Below, one piece after another: positions 1-9,117 of a stretch of 64,000 nt of DNA. Made by a program: the position numbers and the translations under genes. Where the stretch lies: positions 9,445-73,444 of the forward strand of contig CAVVAX010000036.1 of assembly GCA_963746275.1 (NCBI GenBank), given 5' to 3'. The notes under the pieces are model-generated. The model was given only the letters and a program-made list of their open reading frames with translations. It had not been told where the DNA came from and did no database searches. The stretch comes from JAEULH01 sp963746275. GTDB taxonomy: Bacteria > Pseudomonadota > Alphaproteobacteria > Rhodospirillales > Defluviicoccaceae. The number at the start of each line of letters is the position of its first letter. Position 1 is the first letter of the stretch.

Positions 1-1
1 G

Positions 2-157
2 CTGCAGGCCAAGGTCGAAGCCCAGGGTTACACGGTGCAGAAAGCCAAGCTCAAGGGCGCCTGCGCCGAGATCTACGCCCGGGACAAGAATGGCGCCCGG
101 GCCGAGCTGTACGTCGATCCCACCTCGGGCGAGATCGTCGCCGCCGAGCGTGAGTGA
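2..157 (+). CDS. PepSY domain protein, C-terminal fragment
   Basis: The window opens inside a reading frame that runs to TGA at 155-157 and gives about 51 residues. The visible part is a lysine- and glutamate-rich strand pattern followed by ELYVDPTSGEIVAAERE. That matches the end of a PepSY domain, where a Tyr-Val-Asp strand and a G-x-I/V turn precede the C-terminus. PepSY proteins are usually exported and thought to modulate proteases or redox partners. The cytochrome b561 gene starts 6 bases downstream, so the two are probably co-transcribed. The start and any signal peptide lie outside the window. A similar complete PepSY protein is encoded at 2861-3193. Confidence 0.7.
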   Translation: MQAKVEAQGYTVQKAKLKGACAEIYARDKNGARAELYVDPTSGEIVAAERE

Positions 158-163
158 GGCGCG

Positions 164-757
164 ATGAGCCTCTGCAACGATGCACCCTTAGCCGGCGGGG
201 CGATGCCGCCGGCGTCCCTGCAGGCTGCTGCCCCGCCGGCGCCAACAGTCCGGGTCTGGGATCCGTTCGTGCGCATCTTCCACTGGAGCCTGGTCGTGCT
301 GTTCCTCGTTGCCTTCGCGACCGGCGACGAGATGGAGCGGCTGCACCTCGCGGCCGGTTACGCCATCGCCGGTCTCGTCCTCCTCCGCCTCATCTGGGGC
401 TTCGTCGGGAGCCGGCATGCCCGCTTCAGCGACTTCGTGCGGACCCCTCGCGAGGTGAGCCGGTATGTGCGCGCGGCAGTGCGGATGCGGGAACCGCGCT
501 ACCTTGGCCATAACCCTGCCGGCGGGGTGATGATCCTGGCGCTTCTGGCGATGCTCGTCGGCATCTCCGCGACCGGCTTCATGATGACCACGGACGCGTT
601 CTGGGGGGCGCAGTGGGTCGAGGACCTTCACGAGGCGCTCGTCTACGTGACCCTTGGCCTGGTCGGCCTGCATGTCGCCGGCGTCATCCTGACCAGCATC
701 GAGCACGGCGAGAACTTGGTGAAGGCGATGATCACCGGCCGCAAGCGGGCGGGATAG
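164..757 (+). CDS. Cytochrome b561 family diheme membrane protein
   Basis: A 197-residue integral membrane protein of the bacterial cytochrome b561 / Ni-Fe hydrogenase b-type subunit family. These proteins carry electrons between the quinone pool and periplasmic partners. A short hydrophilic N-terminus is followed by four hydrophobic segments near residues 38-55, 62-80, 120-140 and 158-178. Candidate heme ligands are His40 (RIFHWS), His61, His156 (EDLHEAL) and His170 (GLHVAG), which is the expected two-heme layout. The start overlaps a GC-rich leader, and an internal ATG at 203 would give a tighter N-terminus. It follows a PepSY gene, a common pairing in proteobacterial redox operons. No hydrogenase structural genes are in the window. 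Confidence 0.85.
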   Translation: MSLCNDAPLAGGAMPPASLQAAAPPAPTVRVWDPFVRIFHWSLVVLFLVAFATGDEMERLHLAAGYAIAGLVLLRLIWGFVGSRHARFSDFVRTPREVSRYVRAAVRMREPRYLGHNPAGGVMILALLAMLVGISATGFMMTTDAFWGAQWVEDLHEALVYVTLGLVGLHVAGVILTSIEHGENLVKAMITGRKRAG

Positions 758-836
758 AACCACGATCCGGATGTTCCGCCGACGTTCCCGGGCCGAGGCC
801 GCCGCGGTCCGATGGGAGACCCGATCAGCGGCCCCA

Positions 837-2195
837 TCACCGGCCCGGGAGCCGAAGCTCGGCCTTCAAGCCGCCGAGCGAGGAGCGAGCGAGCGCGAGC
901 GATCCGCCGTAGGCTTCGACGAGATCGCCGACGATGGCAAGTCCCAGACCCGCGCCCGGCTTGGCCGCATCGAGCCGGCCTCCCCTGGCCAGCACGCCCG
1001 CAAGCTCGTGCTCGGGCACGCCCGGCCCGTCATCCTCGACGAGCACCACCGCGGCCGCCTCGCCGTCGCGCCAGCCGCCCAGGCGCACGCTCGTTTCGGC
1101 CCACTTCGCCGCGTTCTCGACGAGGTTGCCCAGCATTTCCGCCAGGTCCTGAGCATCCACGCCGACGGCAAGATCGGCGGGCACATCGATCTGCCAGCGG
1201 AGCTGCCTGCCGCTGGGCGTCCGCCGCATGACCTCGACGACCTGCCCGGCGATTGGAGGCACGAGCTGGCTCGCTCCGCCATAGGCACGGACGCCGGCAC
1301 GGACGCGGGCGAGTTCGCGTTCGACATGGCGGCGCATCCCCTCCACCAGCGCGGCGATCTCATCGCCGATCACGGCTTCGCCGCGGCTTGCGAGCTCTCG
1401 CGCATCCTCGGCCAGGACCGTCAGCGGCGTCTTCAGCCCGTGCGCCAGATCGGCGGCATGGGCCCTGGCCCGTTGGATCGTCGCATCCTGAGAGTCGAGC
1501 AGGCTGTCGACCTCGGCGGCGAGCGGCTGCACTTCTTCGGGAAAGCTCGCCCCGAGCCGGGCCGCGGCGCCAGCGCGGATCGCAGCCAGCCTGCGGCGGA
1601 TCGTGTCCAGCGGGCGCAGACCCACGCTCACCTGCACCCAGCCGGCGGCGACGAGAACGGCGGCGAGAATCGCGAGGAAAGGCGCCAGGTCCTTCGCAAA
1701 GGTGCGGCCAGCGGCGTGGATCTCGCCGCGGTCGATGGCGATCGCGGCCTGGACCGCGCCGCCGCCGAGGGTCTGTGGCAGGGCAATGTGGCGCTCCAGA
1801 ACAAGAAGCGTTGCCGCGCCGGGGCCGACGATGGCGTGACGATGAACCTCGCCGCTGTGCAAACGACCCGCCGGAAGGTCCAGCGTCTCGTCCCACAGCG
1901 AGCGCGAGCGCAGCACGGTCCCGCCCGGCTCTTCGACGATTTGCCAGTAGAGGCCGCCGAGCGGCTGTTCGAAGCGGGGATCGGCGAGCGGTCGTTCCAG
2001 GCGCAGTGCGCCGGCCTGGTCGCGCCCGAGATGGCCGACGAGTTGTCGCAGGTTCAGCTCCAGCTCGGCCACGATGCGCCGCTCGACGTGGCGTTCGAAG
2101 AGTAGGATCAGGCCAAACCCGGCCAGGGCGAGCGCGATCAGGACGGACGCGGCGCCCGCGGCCAGCAGCCGCATCCGGAGCGAGCCGCGGGTCAC
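837..2195 (-). CDS. Two-component sensor histidine kinase (PhoQ-like)
   Basis: A 452-residue membrane sensor kinase. An N-terminal transmembrane segment (about residues 9-33) and a second one (about 171-190) bracket a periplasmic sensor region of roughly 135 residues, followed by a HAMP-like linker. The dimerisation box reads ADLAHGLKTPL with the phospho-acceptor His252. The ATPase part shows an N box (LVENAAKW), a G1 box (EDDGPGVP) and a G2 box (GAGLGLAIV). The ATG overlaps the end of the upstream response regulator by 4 bases, so the two are translationally coupled. Together with the PepSY gene in front they form one reverse-strand operon. The stimulus cannot be inferred beyond similarity to PhoQ-type kinases. 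Confidence 0.93.
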   Translation of the reverse strand: MTRGSLRMRLLAAGAASVLIALALAGFGLILLFERHVERRIVAELELNLRQLVGHLGRDQAGALRLERPLADPRFEQPLGGLYWQIVEEPGGTVLRSRSLWDETLDLPAGRLHSGEVHRHAIVGPGAATLLVLERHIALPQTLGGGAVQAAIAIDRGEIHAAGRTFAKDLAPFLAILAAVLVAAGWVQVSVGLRPLDTIRRRLAAIRAGAAARLGASFPEEVQPLAAEVDSLLDSQDATIQRARAHAADLAHGLKTPLTVLAEDARELASRGEAVIGDEIAALVEGMRRHVERELARVRAGVRAYGGASQLVPPIAGQVVEVMRRTPSGRQLRWQIDVPADLAVGVDAQDLAEMLGNLVENAAKWAETSVRLGGWRDGEAAAVVLVEDDGPGVPEHELAGVLARGGRLDAAKPGAGLGLAIVGDLVEAYGGSLALARSSLGGLKAELRLPGR

Positions 2196-2861
2196 GGCAG
2201 GGGCGGCTCGGAGACGACGTAGCCGAAGCCGCGGCGGGTTTCGATCAGATCGACGCCAAGCTTCTTGCGCAAGCGCCCGATCAGGACCTCGACGGCATTC
2301 GGCTCGCGGTCGTGGTCATGGGCGTAGAGATGCTCCATCAGCTCGCTGGGCGGGACGACCCGGCCGGTGTGGTGCATCAGATAACTCAGGCAGCGGTACT
2401 CGAGGGGCGAGAGCGCGACCGGGTCGCCATCGACGGTCGCGCGCATCTGCCGCGTGTCGAGGACGACGCGGCCGACCGCCAGGAGCGGCGAGGCACGGCC
2501 GGCGGCACGGCGGAGGAGGGCGCGCAAGCGGGCGAGCAGCTCCTCCATGATGAAGGGCTTGGCGAGATAGTCGTCGGCCCCGGCGTCGATGCCGGCGACG
2601 CGCTCGGCCCAGGCCCCGCGGGCGGTGAGGATCAGGACGGGCGACGACGCGGCCGGCCTCACGCCATTTCTTCAGCACGGTCAGCCCGTCCATGTGCGGT
2701 AACCCGAGGTCGAGGACGACCGCGTCGTAGTCCTCCGTATCGCCCCGGAACCACGCGTCGTCGCCGTTGTCGACGCCGTCGACGGCGTAACCCGCCTGCT
2801 CCAGGACCGACCGCAACCGGCGGGCGATGCGCGGGTCATCCTCGACGACGAGCAGGCGCAT
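2192..2861 (-). CDS. OmpR/PhoP-type response regulator (one-base frameshift in this sequence)
   Basis: Two overlapping frames together encode a complete regulator. The first gives the receiver start MRLLVVEDDPRIARRL, with acidic pocket residues and the phospho-acceptor Asp in VVLDLGLPHMDG. The second continues with PVLILTARG, the conserved Lys in YLAKPF, and a winged-helix C-terminus ending GFGYVV. The frame changes near 2651. Deleting one G there restores WREAGRSSPVLILTAR, the exact family spacing. This looks like a sequencing insertion rather than a dead gene. The start overlaps the PepSY stop by 1 base and the end overlaps the kinase start by 4 bases. It is the DNA-binding partner of the kinase at 837-2195. 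Confidence 0.88.
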
Positions 2862-3193
2862 CAGTCCACCTCCCGCTCGATCACCCGACCGCTGGCCGCA
2901 TCGACGTAGACCTCGACGAGCCGTCCGCTGGGCTCGACCACCTTGAACTCATAGACCCATGTGCCGTGCTCGCGCTCGAAGGACACGCGCGTGATCTCGC
3001 CGCCAAGATCGCCGCGGACAATGGCCAGGATGTCGGCCAAGGGCAGGGCCTCTCCCCGCTCAACCGCGCGCCGGGCCCGCTCGTGTTCGTCGTCCCCACC
3101 CGCGCCCCCGTCGGCAAGGGCAGCAGAGGCGGCCAGCGCTGCGGCTCCCCACAAGGCGAAGCGGATCAAATCCCGGCGGTTCAGGCACGCCAT
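2861..3193 (-). CDS. Secreted PepSY domain protein
   Basis: A 110-residue exported protein. The chosen ATG at 3193 gives a twin-Arg-like start (MACLNRRDLIRFALWG) followed by a hydrophobic Ala-rich stretch ending ALA. This suggests Sec or possibly Tat export. A longer frame upstream lacks signal-peptide character. The mature part is one PepSY domain with LADILAIVRGDLGGEI, WVYEFKVVEPSG and the closing VYVDAASGRVIEREVD. It is the first gene of an operon with a response regulator and a histidine kinase. This arrangement is common in alphaproteobacteria, where the PepSY protein is presumed to sit in the periplasm near the kinase. Its biochemical role is not known. Confidence 0.82.
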   Translation of the reverse strand: MACLNRRDLIRFALWGAAALAASAALADGGAGGDDEHERARRAVERGEALPLADILAIVRGDLGGEITRVSFEREHGTWVYEFKVVEPSGRLVEVYVDAASGRVIEREVD

Positions 3194-3712
3194 AGCAGCA
3201 TTCTGCAGGACGGACGCTGACAGATCGCTGACACTGCGGCCAGCCCTGTCGAGCTTTGGGCGCGCCGGCCGGCGGCCCGGCCGCCCCGGCCCGAGCGGAT
3301 AAGCAAGACGCAAATAACGTCACTGCGGACGGGTGGCGTGGCGACGCCCTCGCCCTCCCGCTGCGCGGGCCCCTCCCTCTCCCGCTGGCGGGAGAGGGTA
3401 GGGTGAGGGCATCTTTGCGAAGAGGGGCTGTCTCGGTTCCCGGCTGAGCCTGTTCGGCTCGCCGGCTGGCGCCCCACTCGCCGATAAGCCGAGGTCGCCC
3501 CCGCAACCACTACAGACACCACCGTCATATGTTAAGCAGCCGTGAGCCGGAAGTCGCCACGATGCCTGTGGCGTCCTGCCCTCGAAACAATACATTCAAG
3601 AAGTAAGGCGCAGACAGTGAGCGCAAGTCCAAAGCTGGAAGCGACCCCTCATCCGCGTTGGCTCGCCGGTAAACCACCACATCCAGGGAGTTCCACCCGC
3701 TTGACGAAGGCG
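3194..3712. other. Intergenic region between divergent operons
   Basis: About 520 bases separate the PepSY operon (leftward) from the carbohydrate locus (rightward). It must carry promoters for both, but no convincing -35/-10 pair could be picked out. It contains one copy of a dispersed palindromic repeat (3347-3410). The forward frame preceding the porin is open from 3542, but its first 53-57 codons do not resemble a signal peptide, so that part is treated as leader DNA. No small gene is supported. Confidence 0.5.
3347..3410. repeat. Dispersed palindromic repeat, family A copy 1
   Basis: A GC-rich element of CCCTC/CCCGC blocks. It holds a strong hairpin at about 3376-3397 in which CCTCTCCCGC pairs with GCGGGAGAGG. 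Near-identical elements occur at 32561-32624 (same orientation) and 58083-58173 (opposite orientation). All three lie between genes. This is a REP-like intergenic palindrome, and similar elements are widespread in high-GC alphaproteobacteria. Confidence 0.8.
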
Positions 3713-5083
3713 ATGCGTCTCATCGCCGTCGCGGGGATGTCCCTCTTCGTGGTGGCTACGAGATCGTCAGATGGTCTCGCGCAGGCGCCTGAGGAGGTGA
3801 TCCCCGGGACGGCGCTGCCGCTTCAGGAACGCGAGACGCCGCCGCCGCCCCGCTACGACTTCTCCACCAACGTCACCGGCGACTGGTTCGGCGCGCGAAC
3901 CTGGCTGGCCGAGCGGGGCGTGACCATTCGCGGCGGCTACGCCATGGAGTTCATGGCCAATCCCATCGGCGGCCGGGAGCAGGGCGAAAGCTACGTCCAC
4001 AACGTCCTGCTTGAAGGCAACTTCGACCTCGACGAGCTGCTGGGCGTGCCCAGCACCATCTTCCGCATCGCCGGCTCCCAGCGCACCGGCAACAGCCTCA
4101 GCCGGGAGGACATCGGCAACGCCATCAGCGTCCAGCAGCTCTATGGTGGCGGCCAGCGCGTCCGGCTGGTGCAGGCCCAGTTCATCACCTCCCTGTTGGA
4201 GGACCGGGTGAACCTTGCCTACGGCCGGCTGTCCGCGACCGACGACTTCCTCACCTCGCCGCTCTTTTGCCAGTTCATCACCAACGGCATCTGCGGCCAG
4301 CCACCCTCACCGTTCTTCAACCTGCCGGATGGGATCACCGCCTATCCGACCGCCGTTTGGGGTGCGCGCGCCAAGGTCAGGCCGACCGCCCAGACCCACA
4401 TCCAGGTCGGCGTCTACGACGGCGACGTTGCGCAGCGGAACAACGACGGCGAGGACAACAACAAGCACGGCACCAACTTCACCTTCGGCGACAACGGCGC
4501 GTTGATCCTCAGCGAGGTCGGTTACAGCCCGGAACAAGGTCTTTTCGATCTGCCTGGGCACTACAAGCTCGGCGGCTACTACCATACGGGGGACTTCCGC
4601 AACGTCGCCGAGGACGCCGACGGCGACAGTCCATTCGTCACCGGCCTTGAAGGCGACAGGTTCACCGGCAACAGCGGCATCTACGTGCTGCTCGATCAGA
4701 CCGTGTACCGCGAGCGGGACAGCAAAACCCAAGGGCTGACGTTGTTCTACGTGTTCGTCTACAGCCCCGATGACGAGCATAACGTCATCCCCTATTACAC
4801 GTCAGGGGGCATGATCTACGAAGGCTTGATCGCCTCCAGGCCGTACGACAAGACCGCGTTCGGCGTACACAACGCCTGGTTCAGCGACGCGCTGAGCGAC
4901 GCTCGCGCCGAGGCAGGACTGGAGCGGCAGGACACGGAGACGACCCTGGAGCTGAACCACCAGTTCCAGATCACGCCCGCCCTCTATTTTCGACCCGCCG
5001 TCCAATATGTCATCACCCCGAATGGCGAGGACGACATCGACAACGCCTTTGTCGTCGGCTTCGAGGCGAGCATAATCTTCTAA
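3713..5083 (+). CDS. OprB-family carbohydrate-selective porin
   Basis: An outer-membrane porin of about 456 residues for sugar entry. The ATG at 3713 begins a signal peptide (MRLIAVAGMSLFVVATRSS...LAQA). A TTG at 3701, about 10 bases after an AGGGAG, is an alternative start in the same frame. The mature protein begins with a Pro-rich segment and then TNVTGDWFGARTWLAERGV, the typical OprB N-terminal signature. Alternating beta-strand sequence follows, ending in an aromatic residue (ASIIF) as expected for beta-barrel assembly. It is the first gene of a forward cluster with an MFS sugar porter and a fructose PTS, so it probably supplies sugar across the outer membrane. Confidence 0.9.
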   Translation: MRLIAVAGMSLFVVATRSSDGLAQAPEEVIPGTALPLQERETPPPPRYDFSTNVTGDWFGARTWLAERGVTIRGGYAMEFMANPIGGREQGESYVHNVLLEGNFDLDELLGVPSTIFRIAGSQRTGNSLSREDIGNAISVQQLYGGGQRVRLVQAQFITSLLEDRVNLAYGRLSATDDFLTSPLFCQFITNGICGQPPSPFFNLPDGITAYPTAVWGARAKVRPTAQTHIQVGVYDGDVAQRNNDGEDNNKHGTNFTFGDNGALILSEVGYSPEQGLFDLPGHYKLGGYYHTGDFRNVAEDADGDSPFVTGLEGDRFTGNSGIYVLLDQTVYRERDSKTQGLTLFYVFVYSPDDEHNVIPYYTSGGMIYEGLIASRPYDKTAFGVHNAWFSDALSDARAEAGLERQDTETTLELNHQFQITPALYFRPAVQYVITPNGEDDIDNAFVVGFEASIIF

Positions 5084-5141
5084 AGAGGTTGCAAGAGGCC
5101 CTTTAAGGTCTGCCCGTTCCTCTGGAGGAGACGCAGGACAA

Positions 5142-6551
5142 ATGGCCATAACAGCGCCACGTGCGGCGGTCGTGCCCGACGCCGGTTACGTGATCTTGAT
5201 CGCCGCCGCCGCGGCCATGGGGGGATTCCTCTTCGGCTTCGACACCGCTGTGATCAACGGCGCGGTGCTCGCGCTGAAGGAGGAGTTCAACGCCTCCAGC
5301 CTTGGCATCGGCCTTGCCGTGTCGCTGGCGCTGGTAGGCTCGGCCATCGGCGCCTTCGGCGCCGGCCCGCTCGCCGACCGGATCGGCCGCACCCGCTGCA
5401 TGATCCTCGCCTCGATCATGTTCGCCGCCAGCGCCATCGGCTCCGGCATCCCGTTCGGGCTCTACGACTTCATCGCTTGGCGCGTGCTCGGCGGCATCGC
5501 CGTCGGCGCCGCCAGCGTGATCGCCCCGGCATACATCGCCGAATGCTCCCCGGCGGAGATGCGCGGCCGGCTCGGCTCGCTGCAGCAACTCGCGATCGTC
5601 GTCGGCATCTTCATCGCCCTGCTCAGCAACTACGCCATCGCCGGCATTGCCGGCTCGGCGAGTGCGCCGTTCTGGTTCGGCTTCGAGGCCTGGCGGTGGA
5701 TGTTCTGGTCGGAGTTTCCGGCCGCCGTGCTGTATGGCGTCTTCGCCTTCCTCATTCCGGAGTCGCCGCGCTATCTGGTCGCCCAAGGCCGGCACGACGA
5801 CGCCCACGAGGTGCTGCTGCGCATCGTCGGCGATCGCGCCGCTCATCGGGTGGCGGAGATCCGCCGCACCGTGTCCGCCGAGCACAAGCCGAGGCTCAGC
5901 GACCTGCGCGGGCGCTCCTTCGGCCTGCTGCCGATCGTCTGGGTCGGCATGGTTCTCTCCATGTTCCAGCAGTTCGTCGGCATCAACGTCATCTTCTACT
6001 ACAGCAGCGTGCTCTGGCGAATCGTTGGCTTCACCGAGCAGAACGCGCTGCTGATCACCATGATCACCGGCTTCACCAATATCGTCACCACGCTGGTCGC
6101 CATCGCTTTCATCGACAAGTTCGGGCGCAAGCCGCTGCTCCTCGCCGGCTCCATCGGCATGGTGGTCACGTTGGGAACCATGGCCTGGATTTTCGGCACA
6201 TCGCCGGTCAACGCGGAAGGCTTTCCGGTGCTGGGCGAGACGGCGGGGCTGATCGCGCTGATTGCCGCCAACCTCTACGTCTTCTGCTTCGGATTCTCCT
6301 GGGGGCCGGTGACCTGGGTGCTGCTGGGCGAGATGTTCAACAACCGGATCCGGGGCTCGGCTCTGGCTTTGGGCGCCGGTGTGCAGTGGATCGCCAACTT
6401 CGCCGTCTCCACCACGTTTCCGCCCATCGCCTACAACCTCGGCGTCGGCGCCGCCTACGGGCTCTACACGATCTTTGCCGCGCTCTCGTTCGTCTTCGTC
6501 GCGACGACGATCAAGGAGACCAAGGGAAAGGAGCTGGAGGACATGGCCTAG
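5142..6551 (+). CDS. MFS sugar porter (glucose/xylose-type proton symporter family)
   Basis: A 469-residue inner-membrane transporter with 12 predicted helices of the sugar porter family. Diagnostic motifs are GFLFGFDTAVINGA in helix 1, DRIGRTRC in loop 2-3, PESPRYL before the central loop, QQFVGINVIFYYS in helix 7, DKFGRKPLL in loop 8-9 and FSWGPVTWVLLGEMF in helix 10. A strong GGAGGAG ribosome site lies 13-20 bases upstream of the ATG. It sits 58 bases after the porin and 51 bases before fruB. This places a proton- or sodium-coupled sugar permease inside a PTS operon. Substrate specificity within hexoses and pentoses cannot be fixed from sequence. Confidence 0.92.
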   Translation: MAITAPRAAVVPDAGYVILIAAAAAMGGFLFGFDTAVINGAVLALKEEFNASSLGIGLAVSLALVGSAIGAFGAGPLADRIGRTRCMILASIMFAASAIGSGIPFGLYDFIAWRVLGGIAVGAASVIAPAYIAECSPAEMRGRLGSLQQLAIVVGIFIALLSNYAIAGIAGSASAPFWFGFEAWRWMFWSEFPAAVLYGVFAFLIPESPRYLVAQGRHDDAHEVLLRIVGDRAAHRVAEIRRTVSAEHKPRLSDLRGRSFGLLPIVWVGMVLSMFQQFVGINVIFYYSSVLWRIVGFTEQNALLITMITGFTNIVTTLVAIAFIDKFGRKPLLLAGSIGMVVTLGTMAWIFGTSPVNAEGFPVLGETAGLIALIAANLYVFCFGFSWGPVTWVLLGEMFNNRIRGSALALGAGVQWIANFAVSTTFPPIAYNLGVGAAYGLYTIFAALSFVFVATTIKETKGKELEDMA

Positions 6552-6602
6552 GTCGCCAGCCGGCTCAAGCCGCGCGACGCGCGGCAGGGGAGGAGAGACA
6601 TC

Positions 6603-9083
6603 ATGCTTGCGGTCGATCCCGCCGCGGTTCGCATCGGCGCCACGCCGTCGAACAAGGCCGACGCCATCCGCCAAGTCGGCGAACTCCTGGTGGGCTGCGG
6701 CAACATCGAGCCCGGTTATGTCGCCAGCATGCTGGCCCGGGAGAAGATCGCCAACACCTTCCTCGGCAACGGCATTGCCATCCCCCACGGCATCCCCAAG
6801 GACCGCGAGCTGATCCGCAAGACCGGGGTGGCGGTGCTGCAAGTGCCGGCCGGCGTGGAGTGGAACGCCGGCGAGACCGTCCAGCTCGTCGTCGGCATCG
6901 CCGCGAAGTCCGACGAGCACCTGGAGATCCTCGCCAACCTGACGGACGTGCTGAGCGAGCCCGATGAGGCCGCTCGCCTGGCTGCAACCGGGGACGCTGC
7001 GGACATCGTCGCGCGGTTGTCGGGCGGCGCGATCAAGGAGCCGGCCGCTGCCGGCCCCGTTGCCGCGGCGCCGGAGGATCTGGCGCACGGCTTCGACGTG
7101 ACAATCGACAACCCGCACGGCCTGCACGCCAGGCCGGCGACCGCATTCGTCGACCTGGCAAAATCCTTCCAGGCGACGGTCCGGGTTCGCCTTGGCGAAC
7201 GGGTTGCGAACGGCAAGAGCCTCATCTCGCTGCTGAAACTCGGGGTTGAGAGCGGCGCCCGGTTGCGGGTAATGGCCGAAGGCCCGGACGCCGAGCAGGC
7301 GTTGGCGACGCTCCGCGGCGCGATCGAGAAGGGGCTGGAGGACGAGGCCGCCGCAGCCGCGGAAGCGGCCACACCGGTCTTTGCGGCGCGCCAGACGGTC
7401 CGCTACGAGGCCCGGACCGCCGCCGGCATATCCGCGTCTCCCGGCATCGCCATCGGCCCGATCCGGCAGTTCGTGCGGGCGAAGATCGTCGTCGAGGCGA
7501 CCGCGCACGATCCGGCGGCGGAGCTCAAGAAGCTGGAGCGCGCCATCGAGACCGCCAAGCGGGAGCTGGAGGACATCTTCAACGAGGTGTGGAAGAAGTC
7601 CGGTCCGGCCAAGGCCGGCATCTTCAAGGCCCATGCCGAGTTCCTGGAGGACCCGGAGATGCTGGAGGCGGCGCGCGCCTTCATTCGCGAGGGGCGCAGC
7701 GCCGGCTGGGGCTGGCAGCGGACCTATGAGGAGCGCGCCGGCATTCTCGCCTCGATGAAGGATGCCGTGCTCGCGGCGCGCTCGGCGGACCTTCGCGACG
7801 TCGGCCGGCGAGTGCTGAAGCTCGTCGCCGAGACGATCGAGGACGAACCGCAGCTGCCCGACAAGCCGGTGATCCTGGTCGCGGACGACCTGACGCCTTC
7901 CGATACGGCCAGGCTCGACCCCCGGTTCGCGCTCGGTCTGTGCACCGCCGGCGGCGGGCCGACTTCACACACCTCGATCATCGCCCGGTCGCTGGACATT
8001 CCCGCCGTCGTCAGCGTGGGCGATTCCATACTCGACATCGCGCCCGGCGCGCCCGCCATCCTCGACGGCAACAGCGGCCTTCTCGTCATCGAGCCGACCG
8101 AGGCCGACGAGGCGCAGGCGCGCCAAGCGCTGGTCGATCATCAGGCGCAGCGCGAAGCCGAGCGGCGGGCTTGCTACAAGCCGGCGATCATGACCGACGG
8201 CACCCGCATCGAGGTCGTCGCCAACATCAGCGACGTGGCCGAGGCGGCGCACGCGGTGGAGGCCGGCGGCGAAGGCGTCGGGCTGCTGCGCACCGAGTTC
8301 CTCTTCCTGCAGCGCGACAGCGCGCCCAGCGAGGACGAGCAGTTCGCGACCTACTCGGCCATGACGAAGGCGCTGAACGGCCTGCCGATCATCATCCGCA
8401 CCTTGGACATCGGCGGCGACAAAGAGGTGCCGTATCTGCAGATGCCGGCGGAGATGAACCCGTTCCTCGGCGAACGCGGCATCCGCCTGTGCTTGGCGCG
8501 CAAGGACCTGTTTCGGACCCAGCTCCGGGCCATCTTCCGCGCGGCCGCCACCGGGCCGGTGCGGATCATGTATCCCATGATCGCCACCATCGACGAGCTG
8601 CAGCAGGCCAAGGACATCACCGACGAGGCAAGGCGCTCGGTCGGGGCCGATCCGGTCGAGATCGGGATGATGATCGAGGTGCCGTCCTCTGCGGTGATGG
8701 CCGACGTCTTCGCCCCCGAGGTGGACTTCTTCTCCATCGGCACCAACGACCTGACCCAGTACGTCCTGGCCATGGACCGCTTGCACCCGCAGCTCGCGAG
8801 GCAGGCCGACGGGCTACATCCGGCGGTTCTCAGGATGATCGACCAGACGGTGCGTGCGGCCGACGCGGCCGGCAAATGGGTCGGCGCCTGCGGCGGCGTC
8901 GCCGGCGACCCTTTGGGCGTGGTGATCCTCAGCGGCCTCGGCGTCCGCGAGCTGAGCGTAAGCATCCCCAGCATCGCCGCGGTGAAGGCGCAGGTTCGCA
9001 ACCTTTCGCTGGATAAGGCTCGGGCGCTGGCGCGGCGCGCGCTGGCCTGCCGGACGGCGGGCGAGGTCCGCGCGCTCATCTGA
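6603..9083 (+). CDS. fruB: Fructose PTS multiphosphoryl protein EIIA-HPr-EI
   Basis: An 826-residue fusion carrying the three soluble phosphotransfer steps of the fructose phosphotransferase system. EIIA(Fru) occupies about residues 1-145 with the phospho-His in GIAIPHGIP (His62). HPr occupies about 163-250 with GLHARPAT (His175). Enzyme I occupies about 270-826 with GGGPTSHTSIIA (His456), a PEP-binding core and the catalytic Cys in GACGGVAGDP. Phosphate passes from PEP through EI, HPr and EIIA to the EIIB of FruA. The ribosome site GGGGAGGAG precedes the ATG. The gene is followed after 34 bases by fruK. All active residues are present. Confidence 0.96.
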   Translation: MLAVDPAAVRIGATPSNKADAIRQVGELLVGCGNIEPGYVASMLAREKIANTFLGNGIAIPHGIPKDRELIRKTGVAVLQVPAGVEWNAGETVQLVVGIAAKSDEHLEILANLTDVLSEPDEAARLAATGDAADIVARLSGGAIKEPAAAGPVAAAPEDLAHGFDVTIDNPHGLHARPATAFVDLAKSFQATVRVRLGERVANGKSLISLLKLGVESGARLRVMAEGPDAEQALATLRGAIEKGLEDEAAAAAEAATPVFAARQTVRYEARTAAGISASPGIAIGPIRQFVRAKIVVEATAHDPAAELKKLERAIETAKRELEDIFNEVWKKSGPAKAGIFKAHAEFLEDPEMLEAARAFIREGRSAGWGWQRTYEERAGILASMKDAVLAARSADLRDVGRRVLKLVAETIEDEPQLPDKPVILVADDLTPSDTARLDPRFALGLCTAGGGPTSHTSIIARSLDIPAVVSVGDSILDIAPGAPAILDGNSGLLVIEPTEADEAQARQALVDHQAQREAERRACYKPAIMTDGTRIEVVANISDVAEAAHAVEAGGEGVGLLRTEFLFLQRDSAPSEDEQFATYSAMTKALNGLPIIIRTLDIGGDKEVPYLQMPAEMNPFLGERGIRLCLARKDLFRTQLRAIFRAAATGPVRIMYPMIATIDELQQAKDITDEARRSVGADPVEIGMMIEVPSSAVMADVFAPEVDFFSIGTNDLTQYVLAMDRLHPQLARQADGLHPAVLRMIDQTVRAADAAGKWVGACGGVAGDPLGVVILSGLGVRELSVSIPSIAAVKAQVRNLSLDKARALARRALACRTAGEVRALI

Positions 9084-9117
9084 GCGGGACCGGCCGCGGG
9101 AGGAGAGACCGACCACC

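Noticed and set aside
1253..3220. A forward open frame of 655 codons across the two-component operon
   Set aside because: It is Arg/Pro-rich shadow sequence opposite the kinase and regulator genes.
5103..7634. A reverse-strand open frame of 843 codons opposite the MFS and fruB genes
   Set aside because: It is antisense to two genes with clear motifs and ribosome sites. Its composition (Asp, Gly, Arg, Val, His-rich) is the usual shadow of high-GC codon bias.
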